Notes: generated by a model not told the origin, from the letters alone. A stretch of 64,000 bases of DNA from CAWCQC01 sp963819905 (GCA_963819905.1 CAWFXP010000007.1:284729-348728); one strand, 5' to 3'; shown: positions 51,701 through 61,201, counted from the stretch's first letter. Made by a program: numbers and translations.

Positions 51701-53292
51701 CGGCGCAGCTCGGACGCCTGCATCGGCCCCACGAGGACGTGGTTGGCGCCGAGCGGCTCGGCCAGGCTCGGGAACGCGGCGAAGCGCCCGTAGAAATCGG
51801 CTCGCACCGCGACCACCACGATCGCGCGGCCATCGGGGTCGCCCGCGGCACGGGCGAGCATGTCGATGAAGGCGGCGCGCTGCCTCTCGTCGGTGCAGGC
51901 CGTGAACAGCTCCTCCAGCTGGTCGACGGCGAGCAGGATCTGCTCCTCAGCGGGCAACCCTTCCAGTGCCTCGGCTACGGGGTCCTTGGCGCCCGAGGCG
52001 AGTATGCGCTGCAGCTCCTCCACGGGCCGCTCGCCCGGGCGGATCAACACGCGCCGCCAGCGCTCGCTCCCCGGAAGCACACCCCCCGCGAGCGCCGGCA
52101 GCAAGCCCGCGCGCAACACCGAGGACTTGCCGCTCCCGGACGGGCCGACGATACCGAGGAAGCTGGCGCCGACGAGGCGGGCCACGAGCTCGGCAATCAG
52201 GCGCTCACGCCCGAAGAAGTAGTCCGCGTCGGCGGGCTCGAAGCTCGCGAGGCCCTTGAACGGGCATACGCCCTCGGCTGCCACGCGCGCGGGCGTAGGG
52301 GTGCCCGCGAGAACGCGCGCCTGCTCGCGCACGAGCTGCAGGTCGACGACCTTGCCCGCCAGCTCGGCCTCGACCTCTCCCAGGTCGCTGCGGCCTGCCG
52401 CTGCGCGCGCCGCCACGTCCACCAGCAGCCGGCTGGCCTCGTCCACGGTGACGGCGAGAGCCGCGCGCGCGAGCTCGCGGCAGGTCGAGTAGCGGCTGTC
52501 AGGATCCTTCGCGAGCGCTCGTGCGATCACGGCGTCGAGCGCGACGGGAAGCTCCGGGCGCGTGGCGCTGGCGGCCGGGGGCTCGGCCTCGAGGTGCTCG
52601 AACAGCACCGCGACGTCCGACTTGCGCCGGAACGGCGGCTCGCCCACGAGGCACTCGTAGAGCACGCAGCCCAGCGAGTAGACATCGGCACGCCCGTCGA
52701 CCTCCTCGCCGGCGATCTGCTCGGGCGCGACGTAGTGGATCGTTCCCATCAGGTGCCCGTCGTCGCCGATCCCGGTCTCGTCGGTGATCCGCTTGGTGAG
52801 GCCGAAGTCGGCCAGATAGGCATGGTCGGCGCCGTCGGGGCCGGCGCCAATGTCGAGCAGCACGTTCGACGGTTTCACGTCCCGGTGGACGAGGCCGCGC
52901 GCGTGGGCGGCGTCCAGGGCGCTCGCCACCTGGGCGAGGATCCCGATCGCCTCCCGCGGCTCCAGCCGGCCGTGCCGCAGCCGCTCCTTGAGATCGCTGC
53001 CCTCGACATAGCGCATCGCGATGAAGAGCAGCTCACCCAGCTCCCCGGCCTCGTAAATCGGGACGATGTTCGGATGGTCGATCGAAGCCGCCAGCTGCGA
53101 CTCGCGCAGGAACCGCTCGCGAAATGACTCGTCCTTGGCGAGGTGGGAGGCGAGGATCTTGAGCGCGACGTTCCGGTGCAGACGCTCGTCCTCGGCCAGG
53201 TAGACGACGCTCATGCCACCGCGGCCGAGCAGCGCCTCGACGCGGTACCCGGCGAGCACAGTGCCGACCCGCGAGTCGTCGGTCACCTGCAT
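48720..53292 (-). CDS. Large Ser/Thr protein kinase with nSTAND ATPase and WD40 repeats, C-terminal half frameshifted
   Basis: The first 815 residues are open. The PknB-type kinase has GRGGMS, Lys45, HRDVKPSN (Asp138) and DFGLTK (Asp162). An nSTAND module follows with FFGRERLIAELVARL, Walker A GPSGSGKSS (383-391) and Walker B LLAVDQLEELF, then a membrane helix near residues 790-812. After that come about ten WD40 blades (e.g. LAFSPDGATVAATNLDGTVT, LWDAESGTV), spread over frames that change near 50905, 50625, 50395, 50330 and 49160. The end is PYEPACA and TGA at 48720. Intact, it would be about 1520 aa. The protein family signals through phosphorylation and oligomerisation. Confidence 0.85.
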
Positions 53293-53364
53293 GTGCGCAT
53301 CCTCGCTTTCTACGTGCCTGCTGGAACGATACGACGGCGCGCGAGGATATGTACCGCGGCGGTG

Positions 53365-53381
53365 TTACAGCCCGATTACAG
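53365..53381 (-). promoter_or_regulatory. Direct repeat TTACAG-N5-TTACAG upstream of the kinase gene
   Basis: TTACAGCCCGATTACAG has the same hexamers and 11-bp period as the site before the SARP gene. It lies about 73-90 bp upstream of the kinase ATG at 53292. Sharing between the two promoters suggests one regulon. Confidence 0.55.
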
Positions 53382-53415
53382 CGGGCAAGGCGTCCCCAGG
53401 TCAATCCGTAGTCAC

Positions 53416-53612
53416 TCAGCCGGAGTAGGTCTGAGCCTGGGCGGCGACGACCGCCACCAGGTCGTCGAGGGCGATGTTGCCGTCGAGATTGTGCAAGCCC
53501 CATTCGGCTCCTAGGGTTTCGCCGGCGAGGTCGTCGGTACGGGGGTCGTCGGGGTCGGCGCCGATGGTCACGGACAGGTACGTGTGTGACGGGTCAGCGG
53601 CGCGCAGCCTTC
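53416..53612 (-). pseudogene. C-terminal fragment of a DUF3089-like alpha/beta hydrolase
   Basis: The frame ending at 53416 reads HTYLSVTIGADPDDPRTDDL, then AEWGLHNLDGNIALDDLVAV and VAAQAQTYSG. The WGLH-D-N-ALGDLV pattern resembles the C-terminus of DUF3089 proteins. Upstream the frame runs into the end of an IS3-type remnant, so the gene was cut by the insertion. The family match is from memory of the pattern. Confidence 0.45.
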
Positions 53613-53800
53613 CCGGGAAGGGTGGCTGGACCGCCCCCGGTTCGGTGGACACGGTTTTGCTCGGCGGCTTTCTCGGTTTCTCTCTTTCATCTTCTCGTAC
53701 TCGACCGGCGACAGGTAGTCGAGGGTCGAGTGGAGCCTGATCGGGTTGTAGTGGTGGCGGGAGTGGGCCGAGAGCCTGCCGGTCACCTCGAGGTGCGCCG
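53600..53800 (-). mobile_element. IS3-family insertion sequence remnant (transposase C-terminus and terminal repeat)
   Basis: Minus-strand codons give YNPIRLHSTLDYLSPVEYE, the classical end of IS3 OrfB with the final part of the DDE domain. Left of it, TGTCCACCGAACCGGGGGCG (minus strand from 53651) has the look of an IS3 terminal inverted repeat. No OrfA, no catalytic DDE triad and no other end are visible. It is a short relic that truncates the neighbouring hydrolase. Confidence 0.7.
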
Positions 53801-53981
53801 CGTGCGGGATGGAGACGTCGGGGCCGCTGCCGCTCGTCAGAGCATGGTTCGCCGAGCATGCCCCGGTCTGCGAGGTCGCGCCGAGGCCCGCCCGGAAGCC
53901 CCGAAAGCGCCGCCCGAGCGTCGCCTAGCCTGGCGACGCGATGCACAAACAATGCACAAACGAATCCGGGTCGGCCCTTCG

Positions 53982-54034
53982 GCGATCCCAGCAGCCATGC
54001 GGACTGAGGCCCAGCGATCCCAGCAGCCATGCGG
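53982..54034. repeat. Two exact 21-bp direct repeats beside the tRNA-Ala fragment
   Basis: GCGATCCCAGCAGCCATGCG followed by G occurs at 53982-54002 and 54014-54034. Just before, ATGCACAAAC is also repeated in tandem (53941-53961). Such iterons near an attachment site may bind integrase or excisionase arms. Confidence 0.5.
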
Positions 54035-54092
54035 CTTTGCGACGTCTCCCGTCGCCCCCCGTTCTCGGCCGTCCAGCCGCTCGCGCCGGCTT

Positions 54093-54133
54093 TGCAAGCC
54101 GGAGGTCACCGGTTCGATCCCGGTACGCTCCAT
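54093..54133 (+). other. tRNA-Ala(UGC) 3' fragment, candidate att site
   Basis: CGCCGGCTTTGCAAGCCGG is an anticodon arm with TGC, followed by variable loop AGGTC, a perfect T-arm ACCGG-TTCGATC-CCGGT and the acceptor end ACGCTCCA. The 5' half (GGAGCGT, D-arm) is absent upstream. The fragment overlaps the end of the integrase reading region, the standard arrangement for tRNA-targeting tyrosine integrases. Confidence 0.7.
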
Positions 54134-55277
54134 CCCCGCAAATCCGCACGGCTGGCGGGTTTTCACGGCCGGAGAGGTCACGGCTCGTCCGTCGTCGTGG
54201 CCCGGTCTTGGCCCAAACACGGCCAGATTGCACGAGGTCCGCGCGCCGTTCCGCGCGTGCCTCTCCGATCCTTTCGCGAGGTGGCCGTAGGTGCGCTCAA
54301 TCATTTGGACGCTCGTACCGGCGTAGCGAGCGACATCAAAGATTGGGACACCCGCCGAGAGCGCGTGCGTGACGAACGTATGGCGGAGCGCGTAGGGGCC
54401 GCGCGTGGGCGAGCCGGCCGCCTCGAGCGCCGGGCGACCACTCCCGCCGACCGCCAGAATCCGAGATCAAGTAGTCGCCCTACGCGGCGCGGGAACAGAA
54501 GCCGCGTGTCTAGCCGCGCCAGCACTTCGTCGACGTGCCAGTAAGGCTCGGGGTGAGAGCGGCACCCGCCTCGCGACCCCGCAGTCTTCCCGTAAGGCTT
54601 GGCGTCGGCCGTCCGGTGACGCCCGCTCCACCACGATAACGGTGCGTCCGGAGCACGTCGCGCCGCTCCAATGCGATCCACTCCTCGGGCGTAGCCCCGT
54701 TTCGGCGGCGAACACGACGAGCGGCCCGAAGGGGCCGAGCTCCTCGGCGAGGGCGTCGACTTCGGCCGGCGTGAACGGGGCGACCTCCCGTGTTTTCGGC
54801 TGAGGGTTCGCCCCGGCCTGTTTCGCCGGGTTCGTGGTCATCCATCCCCACCGGACGCCGGTGGCGCACGCTTGCCGTAGTGCGCTCATGCACGGATAGC
54901 GCATACCGGGGCTGAGGGTGCGCCGCCAGTCGGCGATTTCCTGCGCCCGGTGCTCTAGGTCGCGGAGCTTCACGTGGCCGAACGAGCGGCGGCGGTCACG
55001 CCGACGCAGACGCCGCGTTGTGTCCGCACCGTGCGGGGGTCGCGGATAGCTTCAAGCGAGGATAGGTAGCGGTCGATTAGCTGGCCGAGTGTCATGTCCG
55101 TGTCTGCCGGTCCTTGTCCGTCTTGTCTCGGCCGTCCCTCACGCTCAAACCATTCGCGGGCGGCGCTGCGTGACGTGAACCCGCAGCGTCGGCGGCGGAC
55201 ACCGTGCGCGTCCTTGTAGCGGATGCCGTACCCGTGGGTCTTGTCCGGTAGACGGTGCCTCGTTGCTCAGCGGGCAT
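54130..55277 (-). pseudogene. int: Tyrosine-type integrase, several frameshifts
   Basis: Starting at ATG 55277 (MPAEQRGTVYRT), pieces in shifting frames build an integrase: an arm-binding part KTHGYGIRYKDAHGVRRRRC, a SAM-like core-binding part TLGQLIDRYLSSLEAIRDPR, the catalytic start FTPAEVDALAEELGPFGPLV followed by ETGLRPEEW (Arg I), PYALRHTFVTHALSAGVPIF (His-x-x-Arg region LRHT) and MIERTYGHLAKGS with the nucleophilic Tyr. At least four frame changes are required. The 3' limit is uncertain because the frame runs into the tRNA-Ala fragment. Confidence 0.75.
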
Positions 55278-55303
55278 GGGTAGCCTCGCCGGCGGGGTTA
55301 CGA

Positions 55304-55545
55304 TCAGGACGCATCAGGACTTATCCTCCTGTTGCCGGGGCCGGGGGCGTTTGCGCGTCGCCCGGCCATTTGACTTCCGGAGCATAGCGGCGCTTCGACA
55401 TGCTCAACGTCGGCGAGCCGGAACCGGATCGCCCCCGACGGCAACGTCACGAACGGCAACCTCCCAGCCCGCTTCATCCGGAGCACGGTTTCCGGGCAGA
55501 GCTGCCAGCGTTCGGCAACCTGGGCGGGTCGTGAGGAGCCGGTCG
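55304..55545 (-). CDS. xis: Excisionase-like helix-turn-helix protein
   Basis: Read toward the integrase, this frame gives AQVAERWQLCPETVLRMKRA, GRLPFVTLPSGAIRFRLADV and EHVEAPL. That is the MerR-like wing-helix of HTH_17/excisionase proteins. The start is unclear; a TTRPAQ-type beginning lies across a possible frame change near 55530. The stop is 26 bp before the integrase ATG, the classic xis-int order. It would direct excision and repress int. Confidence 0.6.
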
Positions 55546-55853
55546 GCCACGACGCTCCTAGACGACGCAGTCCTCAACGTCGGCCGGTCGCTGCCCGCCC
55601 GGAGCAGCATCCGGTCGGCCCGAAGGCCCACCGCGGCGGCGGCCGGCCTGCGCCGACGAGCGGATTGCTCAGAACAGAGCTCATCGAAGTCGTCCGAGCG
55701 GTCGGGCTCGGCGAGCACACCTCAGCGATGAGCCCTGGAGCTCGTCCTCGAGGCGTGGCCCGGGCGTGGCTCGGACGAGCACCCGTTCTGTTCGACGGCT
55801 CAAGCGATGCGCTTGGCTAAGACGCCCGGCCCGGTAGTCGTCGCGAATCAGCG
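55546..55853. other. Stretch between excisionase-like gene and primase
   Basis: About 300 bp with short frames only. On the minus strand FLTLIRDDYRAGRLSQAHRL is somewhat protein-like, but I cannot assign it. No RNA gene or repeat is seen. Confidence 0.3.
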
Positions 55854-58124
55854 TCAGGAAGCCTCGCTCGCCGGGGACGGGACCGGATTCTGGCTGATGC
55901 TCCGTGTCCGGCAGGCGGTTGGATGCGAGCCGGTCGGGAGACTCGCTCGAGGAGGTCGAGCGCCTTGTTTCCCCTTGAGGTCCCGGACAAGCCGGATTAC
56001 CGGACTCGACCCCGAGATGGCGCATGGTTGAGCAGAATTGGGCCCGGTTCGGGTATCCGACTCGGGTCCGACTCGCATCCGACTCACGGCCTCCGCAGAT
56101 GGCAGGAACTCACGGTTGTCGGGGAGCGGCACGCCGAGCAGGAGCTTTTGACCGCGTTCTTCCTTGCCCGCAACGTTCACGAGGTATCCAGCGTCGAGGG
56201 CGCGCTTTATCCGGTCGTAGGCGGCGCTCTTGCCAATGCGAGCTCGTCGGCGACCATCTTGCCCGTCACGTAGTGTGCCGGACTCATCGAGCAGTCCTGA
56301 CCGCCTCGACCGTCTCGCGGATCGCCGGGGAGACGGTGGCCTCGACGCCCTCGCTGAGGACGTTACGACGAGCTCCCGACCGCCTCGTAGTCGTGATCGT
56401 CGCGACGATCTGCCCTTGTTCGTTCTCTTTCCTCGTTGCTCGGTGCAGCGCCGCGTGCGCCCGAATCAGGGAGAGGAGCGTCACGAAGTCGCGTCGCAGA
56501 CGAGGAGCCGAGTTCGGCATCAGCTTCGCGAGCGCCTCCACGTCGGGGATCGACACCCGAGCCGGCCCGTGGCTCGCGAGCCACGCTTGCAGTTGCCGCC
56601 ACTCGTCGAGCAGGTCCGTGGGCGCATCCTCGTGCTCGAGTCGCGCGATTGTCTCGAAGATCGCGCGTGTCTGTTCCGGGGAGTCGTCGGTCACGAACGA
56701 GAGGCAGCGGCCTCGAGCTCAGGATCGACCAAGGCGGCGGTCGTAGTGATCAGCAGCCCGGTCGGGCCGTCCTTCTCGATTCTCCGCGCCTCCCGGCGCT
56801 TCCCCTCCGTGTCGACCGTCCCGTGCACCACCCTGCCCTCGGAGAGCAGCGTGCGCACGAGCGCGACGAGCTCCTCGTCCTTGGCGATCAGCTCCCATTC
56901 GGGAATAACGATGATTCGGTGGGCGAACTCCTCCTCGCCGTAGAAAAGGAACTGCTTGCTCATCGAGCCGAGATCGAGGTACGCGTCCGCCGGAAAGAAC
57001 CGGAGCACCGTCTTGGCAGTGTGGGATTCCCGGTCGCCGAGGCCCCCTTCGGGATCATCGAGACCGGCCGCTCGCCCGGGTTCCCCCAAGGAAGCAGCCG
57101 GCTAGTCAGCGCCAGATAGATCAGGCAGGCGGCGGTCGTCCCCGGCCAGCCCGAGCCGCGCCACATCACGGCGAAAGACGGCCAGGATGTCCGCCTCAAG
57201 GCAGCCCGGGCGGGGCCGTCGGACCGGCAGCGGTCCGGCGCGAGTCGGATCCGGGTCGGAAAGGTATCCGGAATGGACTACTTCGTCCAAGCAATACCGT
57301 TTGTTGGGGAGTCCGGGTGTCCGGCGCGATTCGGCAGCCTCGGGAAGCGGCCGCGGCTGGGTTGGTCGCGGCCGCCCTGATCGTCGTGTCGTCAAGCCGC
57401 GGCACGGTACAATCTCTTCGCCGCGCAGCAGCCTTCGGCCTCTCGAGAGTGTACGCCAAACGCCAGGCGGAAACCGCCAGCTCGGCTCGTCCAGGTCGGC
57501 CCGATCCAGAAACGGGTCAAGAGCTCGCGCCCCGACGTGTTGCAAGATCGACCGGGCATCCTCACCCGGGAGGGAGAGCAACGCCCGCGCCCACGGAAGT
57601 CGCCGAGCACGGCGTCGACCATCCTCCGGCCCGCCTGGTCGCCGTCACCGATTACGTAGACGCGGTCGAACGGCTCGACATACTGCCGCCACTCCGGCCG
57701 CCAGGTACCCGCTCCGGGAAGACCGAGCACGTAGTAGCCAGCCATCGGGTTCGAGCAGGTCGTGGCGGCGAATGCTTCGCGGATGGCGAGCGCATCGGAG
57801 TCGCCTCCGAGATGATCAACACGGAACGACGGGCGGTTTCCGGGCCGGGCAACAGTTCGAGCCCGAGCGGAACCAGCCCATCGCCCGGCGTCCACCAGGT
57901 ATGACCGCCTGGGCGAACAGATGCTCCCGGTGAACACTGCCATCCGCGTTTCGATAGGGGACATGGACAACGCCCGTGTCGTCGCAGTGAACGCCGGCAT
58001 CGTCGAGCACCATGTAGTTGACGCCCTTCCAGGGCCGCTCGGACTGCCAGGCCAAGTGATCAACTCGGCTCAAGCGCGGTTCCATCGCGCTGCAGTCGCC
58101 ATCGGGGCGGCCTGGGCCTGTCAT
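55854..58124 (-). pseudogene. Toprim primase / P-loop ATPase replication protein of an integrative element, many frameshifts
   Basis: From ATG 58124, coupled to the preceding HTH gene by ATGA, segments follow in order. They are an N-terminal part HCDDTGVVHVPYRNADGSVH and a Toprim core (GDSDALAIREAF; acidic VYVIGDGDQAG). A P-loop ATPase comes next, with Walker A reading GASATGKSHTAKTVLRFFP after restoring one G, Walker B RIIVIPEWE, and GPTGLLITTTAALVDPELE. The C-terminal winged helix is YDRIKRALDAGYLVNVAGKE. Such primase-helicases serve plasmids and AICE-like elements. At least six frame changes are needed. Confidence 0.65.
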
Positions 58125-58342
58125 GAAGCCGGCCTTGTGCGACGACTTCGTCTCAGGTAGCCACGGACATCTTGAGGGTGGAAGCGCGGGCGAGACCGCA
58201 CGTAGGTTGGAGCCAGCTCGCCCTCTCGGATCAGGCGATACAAGGTGGGCCGTGAGCAGCGGAGCACGCGCAGCACCTCCGCCACTTCGAGGAGCGGCTC
58301 AATCGTGGGCCGGTCGTATCCTTCGGTATCTGGGAGCACCAT
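58121..58342 (-). CDS. Helix-turn-helix DNA-binding protein (HTH_17 type)
   Basis: This 73-aa protein starts MVLPDTEGYDRPTIEPLLEV and has the HTH core AEVLRVLRCSRPTLYRLIRE followed by the wing GELAPTYVRSRPRFHPQDVR. It resembles excisionases and small repressors of actinobacterial integrative plasmids. Its TGA overlaps the ATG of the primase (ATGA), so it leads the replication operon and may regulate it. Confidence 0.7.
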   Translation of the reverse strand: MVLPDTEGYDRPTIEPLLEVAEVLRVLRCSRPTLYRLIREGELAPTYVRSRPRFHPQDVRGYLRRSRRTRPAS

Positions 58343-58477
58343 GGCGACATCGTCCCGCAACCCGCACAAGGCCCATGAAGAGCAGGCGTTACCCCTGACG
58401 AATTCGCGAGCTGGGCGACTCCGCTCCGGAGGCACCGGGCCGGGGGTCCCTGGCCACGCTGCGTTCGCAAGCCCGCA

Positions 58478-59038
58478 GTGCTTGCGATCCTCGAGCAGAT
58501 CTTCGGAACGGCGACGATCGAGCCCACGGGGCTCCCGCCCACGACCTCGCAGATGTCGCGCACGTTCACCTGGGCGGTCAGGCACGACGGTCCAAAGCCG
58601 CCGCCACAGCGACCGACGGCGGCGCTCGTGGCGGAAGCGCTTCGCGACGAGCTTCGGTTCGCGCATGACATGGCGCGGGAGTTCAACCCGGATCGCCCGA
58701 GAAGCGAGGACGAGCTCAGACGACTTCGAGACACTGAGCGTCGCGTTCTTGAGACCCGAGGCATGATGCGTCGAGCGGTCGGCGCCCGGGATGAGCAGGC
58801 TCTCGGTGACGCGGACGGCTATCTTCGATGGGAGAGTGGCCAGTGGGCCGAGCGGGCCGCGCGCCTTCGCAGGGAGCTTGGGCCCAGCTTCCTCAACGGT
58901 TCTCGAACCAAGCGGGAGGGGATGGTCCCGCGACTGGATCCGCGGATACAGGGAGCAGGGACGACTCAACGTACGGCCCCCGCGAGCCTGATGGGTCGTC
59001 ACGGGGGACCCAAAATGGTTAAATTTAATTTCTCGTGA
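58478..59038 (+). CDS. Hypothetical helical protein near the integrative element
   Basis: This 186-aa frame starts at GTG 58478. Its middle is charged and helical, e.g. LVAEALRDELRFAHDMAREF and RPRSEDELRRLRDTERRVLE, which looks like real protein rather than an antisense shadow. The last 40 residues become atypical, perhaps after a frame change. It runs opposite to the primase operon. No family is recognised, and the start may lie further in. Confidence 0.4.
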   Translation: MLAILEQIFGTATIEPTGLPPTTSQMSRTFTWAVRHDGPKPPPQRPTAALVAEALRDELRFAHDMAREFNPDRPRSEDELRRLRDTERRVLETRGMMRRAVGARDEQALGDADGYLRWESGQWAERAARLRRELGPSFLNGSRTKREGMVPRLDPRIQGAGTTQRTAPASLMGRHGGPKMVKFNFS

Positions 59039-59060
59039 TCCGGGCGGGAGGGGTACCGGG

Positions 59061-59246
59061 TTAGGCGGGACCCGAGACTAGCCGCGCGGCTTCGATGAGC
59101 CGTTCCAACGCGTCTCGTGCGACCGCGAGCTCCTCCGCGACGAGCGGCAGCGTGTCGGAGTTGAGCGGCGTCCGCGCACCCTTGGTCGCGTCGAGCTCGT
59201 GCAGGGTGGGCCCGAGCAGCCGCAGTACGGTTGGCGCTTCTTGCAT
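59061..59246 (-). CDS. Hypothetical 61-aa protein
   Basis: The frame MQEAPTVLRLLGPTLHELDA continues TKGARTPLNSDTLPLVAEEL and ends in a helix AVARDALERLIEAARLVSGP. Composition is balanced and helical. No strong ribosome site is seen. It could be a small element-encoded protein; function unknown. Confidence 0.4.
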   Translation of the reverse strand: MQEAPTVLRLLGPTLHELDATKGARTPLNSDTLPLVAEELAVARDALERLIEAARLVSGPA

Positions 59247-59484
59247 GAGGCGGAACGTATCGGCCGGGCAAAGCGCGGGGCAAGTGTCCGAATTGGACGA
59301 ATCAGCTTGGGAACAACCAACGGTGAAGCGTGCCGGTGGAGTGGTGTGTTTCCCGCCGCCCGCGTCCCGCTAGACGAGGAACGGCGGCCGAGCTCTTCGA
59401 GCCGATCGTCCGCGTGTGTAAGCCTGAATTGACCTGTTCGGGTCAACGACCGGGCGTCTGAGCGGCGGTACCTTGAAACTGTTG

Positions 59485-59784
59485 ATGCACAAGCTAATCC
59501 TCACAGCGATGGTGGCAGCCGTTCTGACCGGCGTCGCGGCAACGTCGGCAGGCGCGGCCGTCCCATACCTCGGGCTGGCGGAGGCCAGGCGCGAGGCGAA
59601 TGACTGGCTCGCCAAGAAGCCCCTCGACGACTGGAACGTCGGTGCCTGTTACCGGATCGGAAGGTACGTCGTGCAGTGCCGCTTCTGGTCGGCCCTCGAC
59701 ACGGCCCTATGCTGCGGGAAACCTCCGCGTACGAGAGACCTGGAAGAGTACAACGTCAAGGTTCTGAACTGCCGGCAGGCCTGA
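59485..59784 (+). CDS. Small secreted cysteine-containing protein
   Basis: This protein of about 99 aa has a clear signal peptide (HKLILTAMVAAVLTGVAATS, cleavage after AGA). The mature part is WLAKKPLDDWNVGACYRIGR, YVVQCRFWSALDTALCCGKP and a final LNCRQA. The Cys residues could form disulfides outside the cell. A TTG start at 59473 is also possible. No family is recognised. The gene ends within a 33-bp repeat that recurs 172 bp on. Confidence 0.55.
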   Translation: MHKLILTAMVAAVLTGVAATSAGAAVPYLGLAEARREANDWLAKKPLDDWNVGACYRIGRYVVQCRFWSALDTALCCGKPPRTRDLEEYNVKVLNCRQA

Positions 59785-59984
59785 TCGCAGTCGGGGCTGG
59801 GTTCACCGCGACCCGCCCGGTTGTTGCCTTGTCCTCACTCCTCGAGCGGAGGCCGATCGCCGCACGCGCACGCCCTGCTGCGTTCAGCCCCTGGTCGAGG
59901 TCGGCGTCCCCGAGGCGCAGGCGCTCCCGGGGGCCGAACGGAGCAGATGCTCCTGATCGCAGTCGGGCTGGGTTCACCGCGACC
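59781..59984. repeat. Direct repeat of about 32 bp, two copies 172 bp apart
   Basis: CTGATCGCAGTCGGG followed by GCTGGGTTCACCGCGACC occurs at 59781-59813 (one extra G) and 59953-59984. The block GGGTTCACC resembles the reverse complement of the start of the 93-bp tandem unit at 39118, so the two may belong to one dispersed repeat family. The stretch 59785-60187 has no convincing gene. Confidence 0.5.
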
Positions 59985-60187
59985 TGAGGGCCTCCGGCCG
60001 ACGCTGCCTGCCTGCAGAGATGCCTCCCTGGCGTTCCGCCTCCGACCGCAGAGGCTCCCTCCATCGGCGTCGCGGCTCGACGGCTCGACGCGATCGGCGA
60101 GACTCGTCGAGCGCGTCGTTCGGCGACGAAAGCTGACGCCGACGGCGACGAAGCGTTAGCCTTTCGGCGGCCATGTCGCAACACAGG

Positions 60188-60658
60188 ATGCGACCATTTT
60201 CTCGCACCGGGGGAAGGCACATCGGTCGAGAACCCGACCGGTGGCGTGACGACGTTCAAGGCCATAAGCGATCAAAGCGGTGGCGGGATAACTGTAATCG
60301 AAGGTGTCTCCGCGCCCGGCGAAGGACCGCCGCTGCACTTGCACACGGAGCAAGACGAGTTCATCTACACCCTCGAAGGCACGTTCAGGGTGAGGCTCGG
60401 AGACGACCTGATCGAGGCTCCCCCAGGGTCGTTCGTCTTCATCCCCCGCAACACGCCGCACACCTGGCAGAACGTCGGTGAGGGACGCGCGCTCTGTTGC
60501 CACCCTCATACCGGCGAGCGTCGAGTTCGAGGCGTTCCCTGCGCTACGCCGAGCTGCCTCCTGAGGAGCGAGGAATCGAGGCGTTCAGCCGCATCGCGGC
60601 CGAGACGCGAGCGATGGAGGTATCGGGCCCGCCGCTCGCGCAGTCAGACCCGCGCTGA
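60188..60658 (+). pseudogene. Cupin-domain protein with frameshifts
   Basis: A single-domain cupin of about 156 aa can be rebuilt: start MRP joined (after removing one T from TTTT) to FLAPGEGTSVENPTGGVTTF, then the metal motif GEGPPLHLHTEQDEFIYTLE and PGSFVFIPRNTPHTWQNVGE. After two more frame changes it ends RYAELPPEERGIEAFSRIAA and QSDPR. The His/His/Glu and later His ligands are intact. Homopolymer runs lie at the breaks. Confidence 0.65.
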
Positions 60659-60832
60659 TCCCGGCGTCGGCCAGCAGGTCGGTCACGCGAGATCCACCCA
60701 CAGCCGGGTCATAGTCGAACGTCCGACGCCGGGAATTTGGACAATCATTGTCAAGGCCAGCGAAGTCAACGTCGGCAACCCAGGACAAGGCTTTGGCGAT
60801 AACCGCCAAGTCACGACCGGGAGGCGAGTCCC

Positions 60833-61149
60833 GTGCAGAACCAACCTGACCCGGATACTCCGGTTCACAAGCGGCGATGGCTCGATCGGCTTCGAGCGGC
60901 ATGGGAGGAGGTGCGCCGCAGCCCGAAGGACACGGCCAAGGCTGGGGCGCTCGAGGAGGTCGCGCAGGAGCGCCCCGGCGAGGCGAGCTACCGGATCGAT
61001 ACGTTTGCTGCCGATCGGTCCGCCGCGCCGATGAGACGCCGGCGGAGCCTGAGGAAGAACCCGCCGAGCGCGAACGTGAGAAATCCGAACGACCCAGGAA
61101 GGAAGCGACGCCAGATTCCGACCGCTTCGACGACGAGGCCGGACAATGA
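60833..61149 (+). CDS. Hypothetical charged cytosolic protein, one frameshift near 61025
   Basis: From GTG 60833 the protein reads QPDPDTPVHKRRWLDRLRAA, WEEVRRSPKDTAKAGALEEV and SYRIDTFAADRSAA. In the next frame it continues ADETPAEPEEEPAEREREKS to DRFDDEAGQ and a TGA at 61147-61149. It is acidic and probably disordered at the C-terminus. No domain is recognised. Confidence 0.45.
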
Positions 61150-61201
61150 GACCCGCCGATGGCGAACCTCCTCTTTGAGCCGGGCCGCAGGTCGTTTCCG
61201 T

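Noticed and set aside
54085..54140. Complete tRNA-Ala gene
   Set aside because: The acceptor 5' strand GGAGCGT and D-arm are not found upstream; only the 3' half is present.
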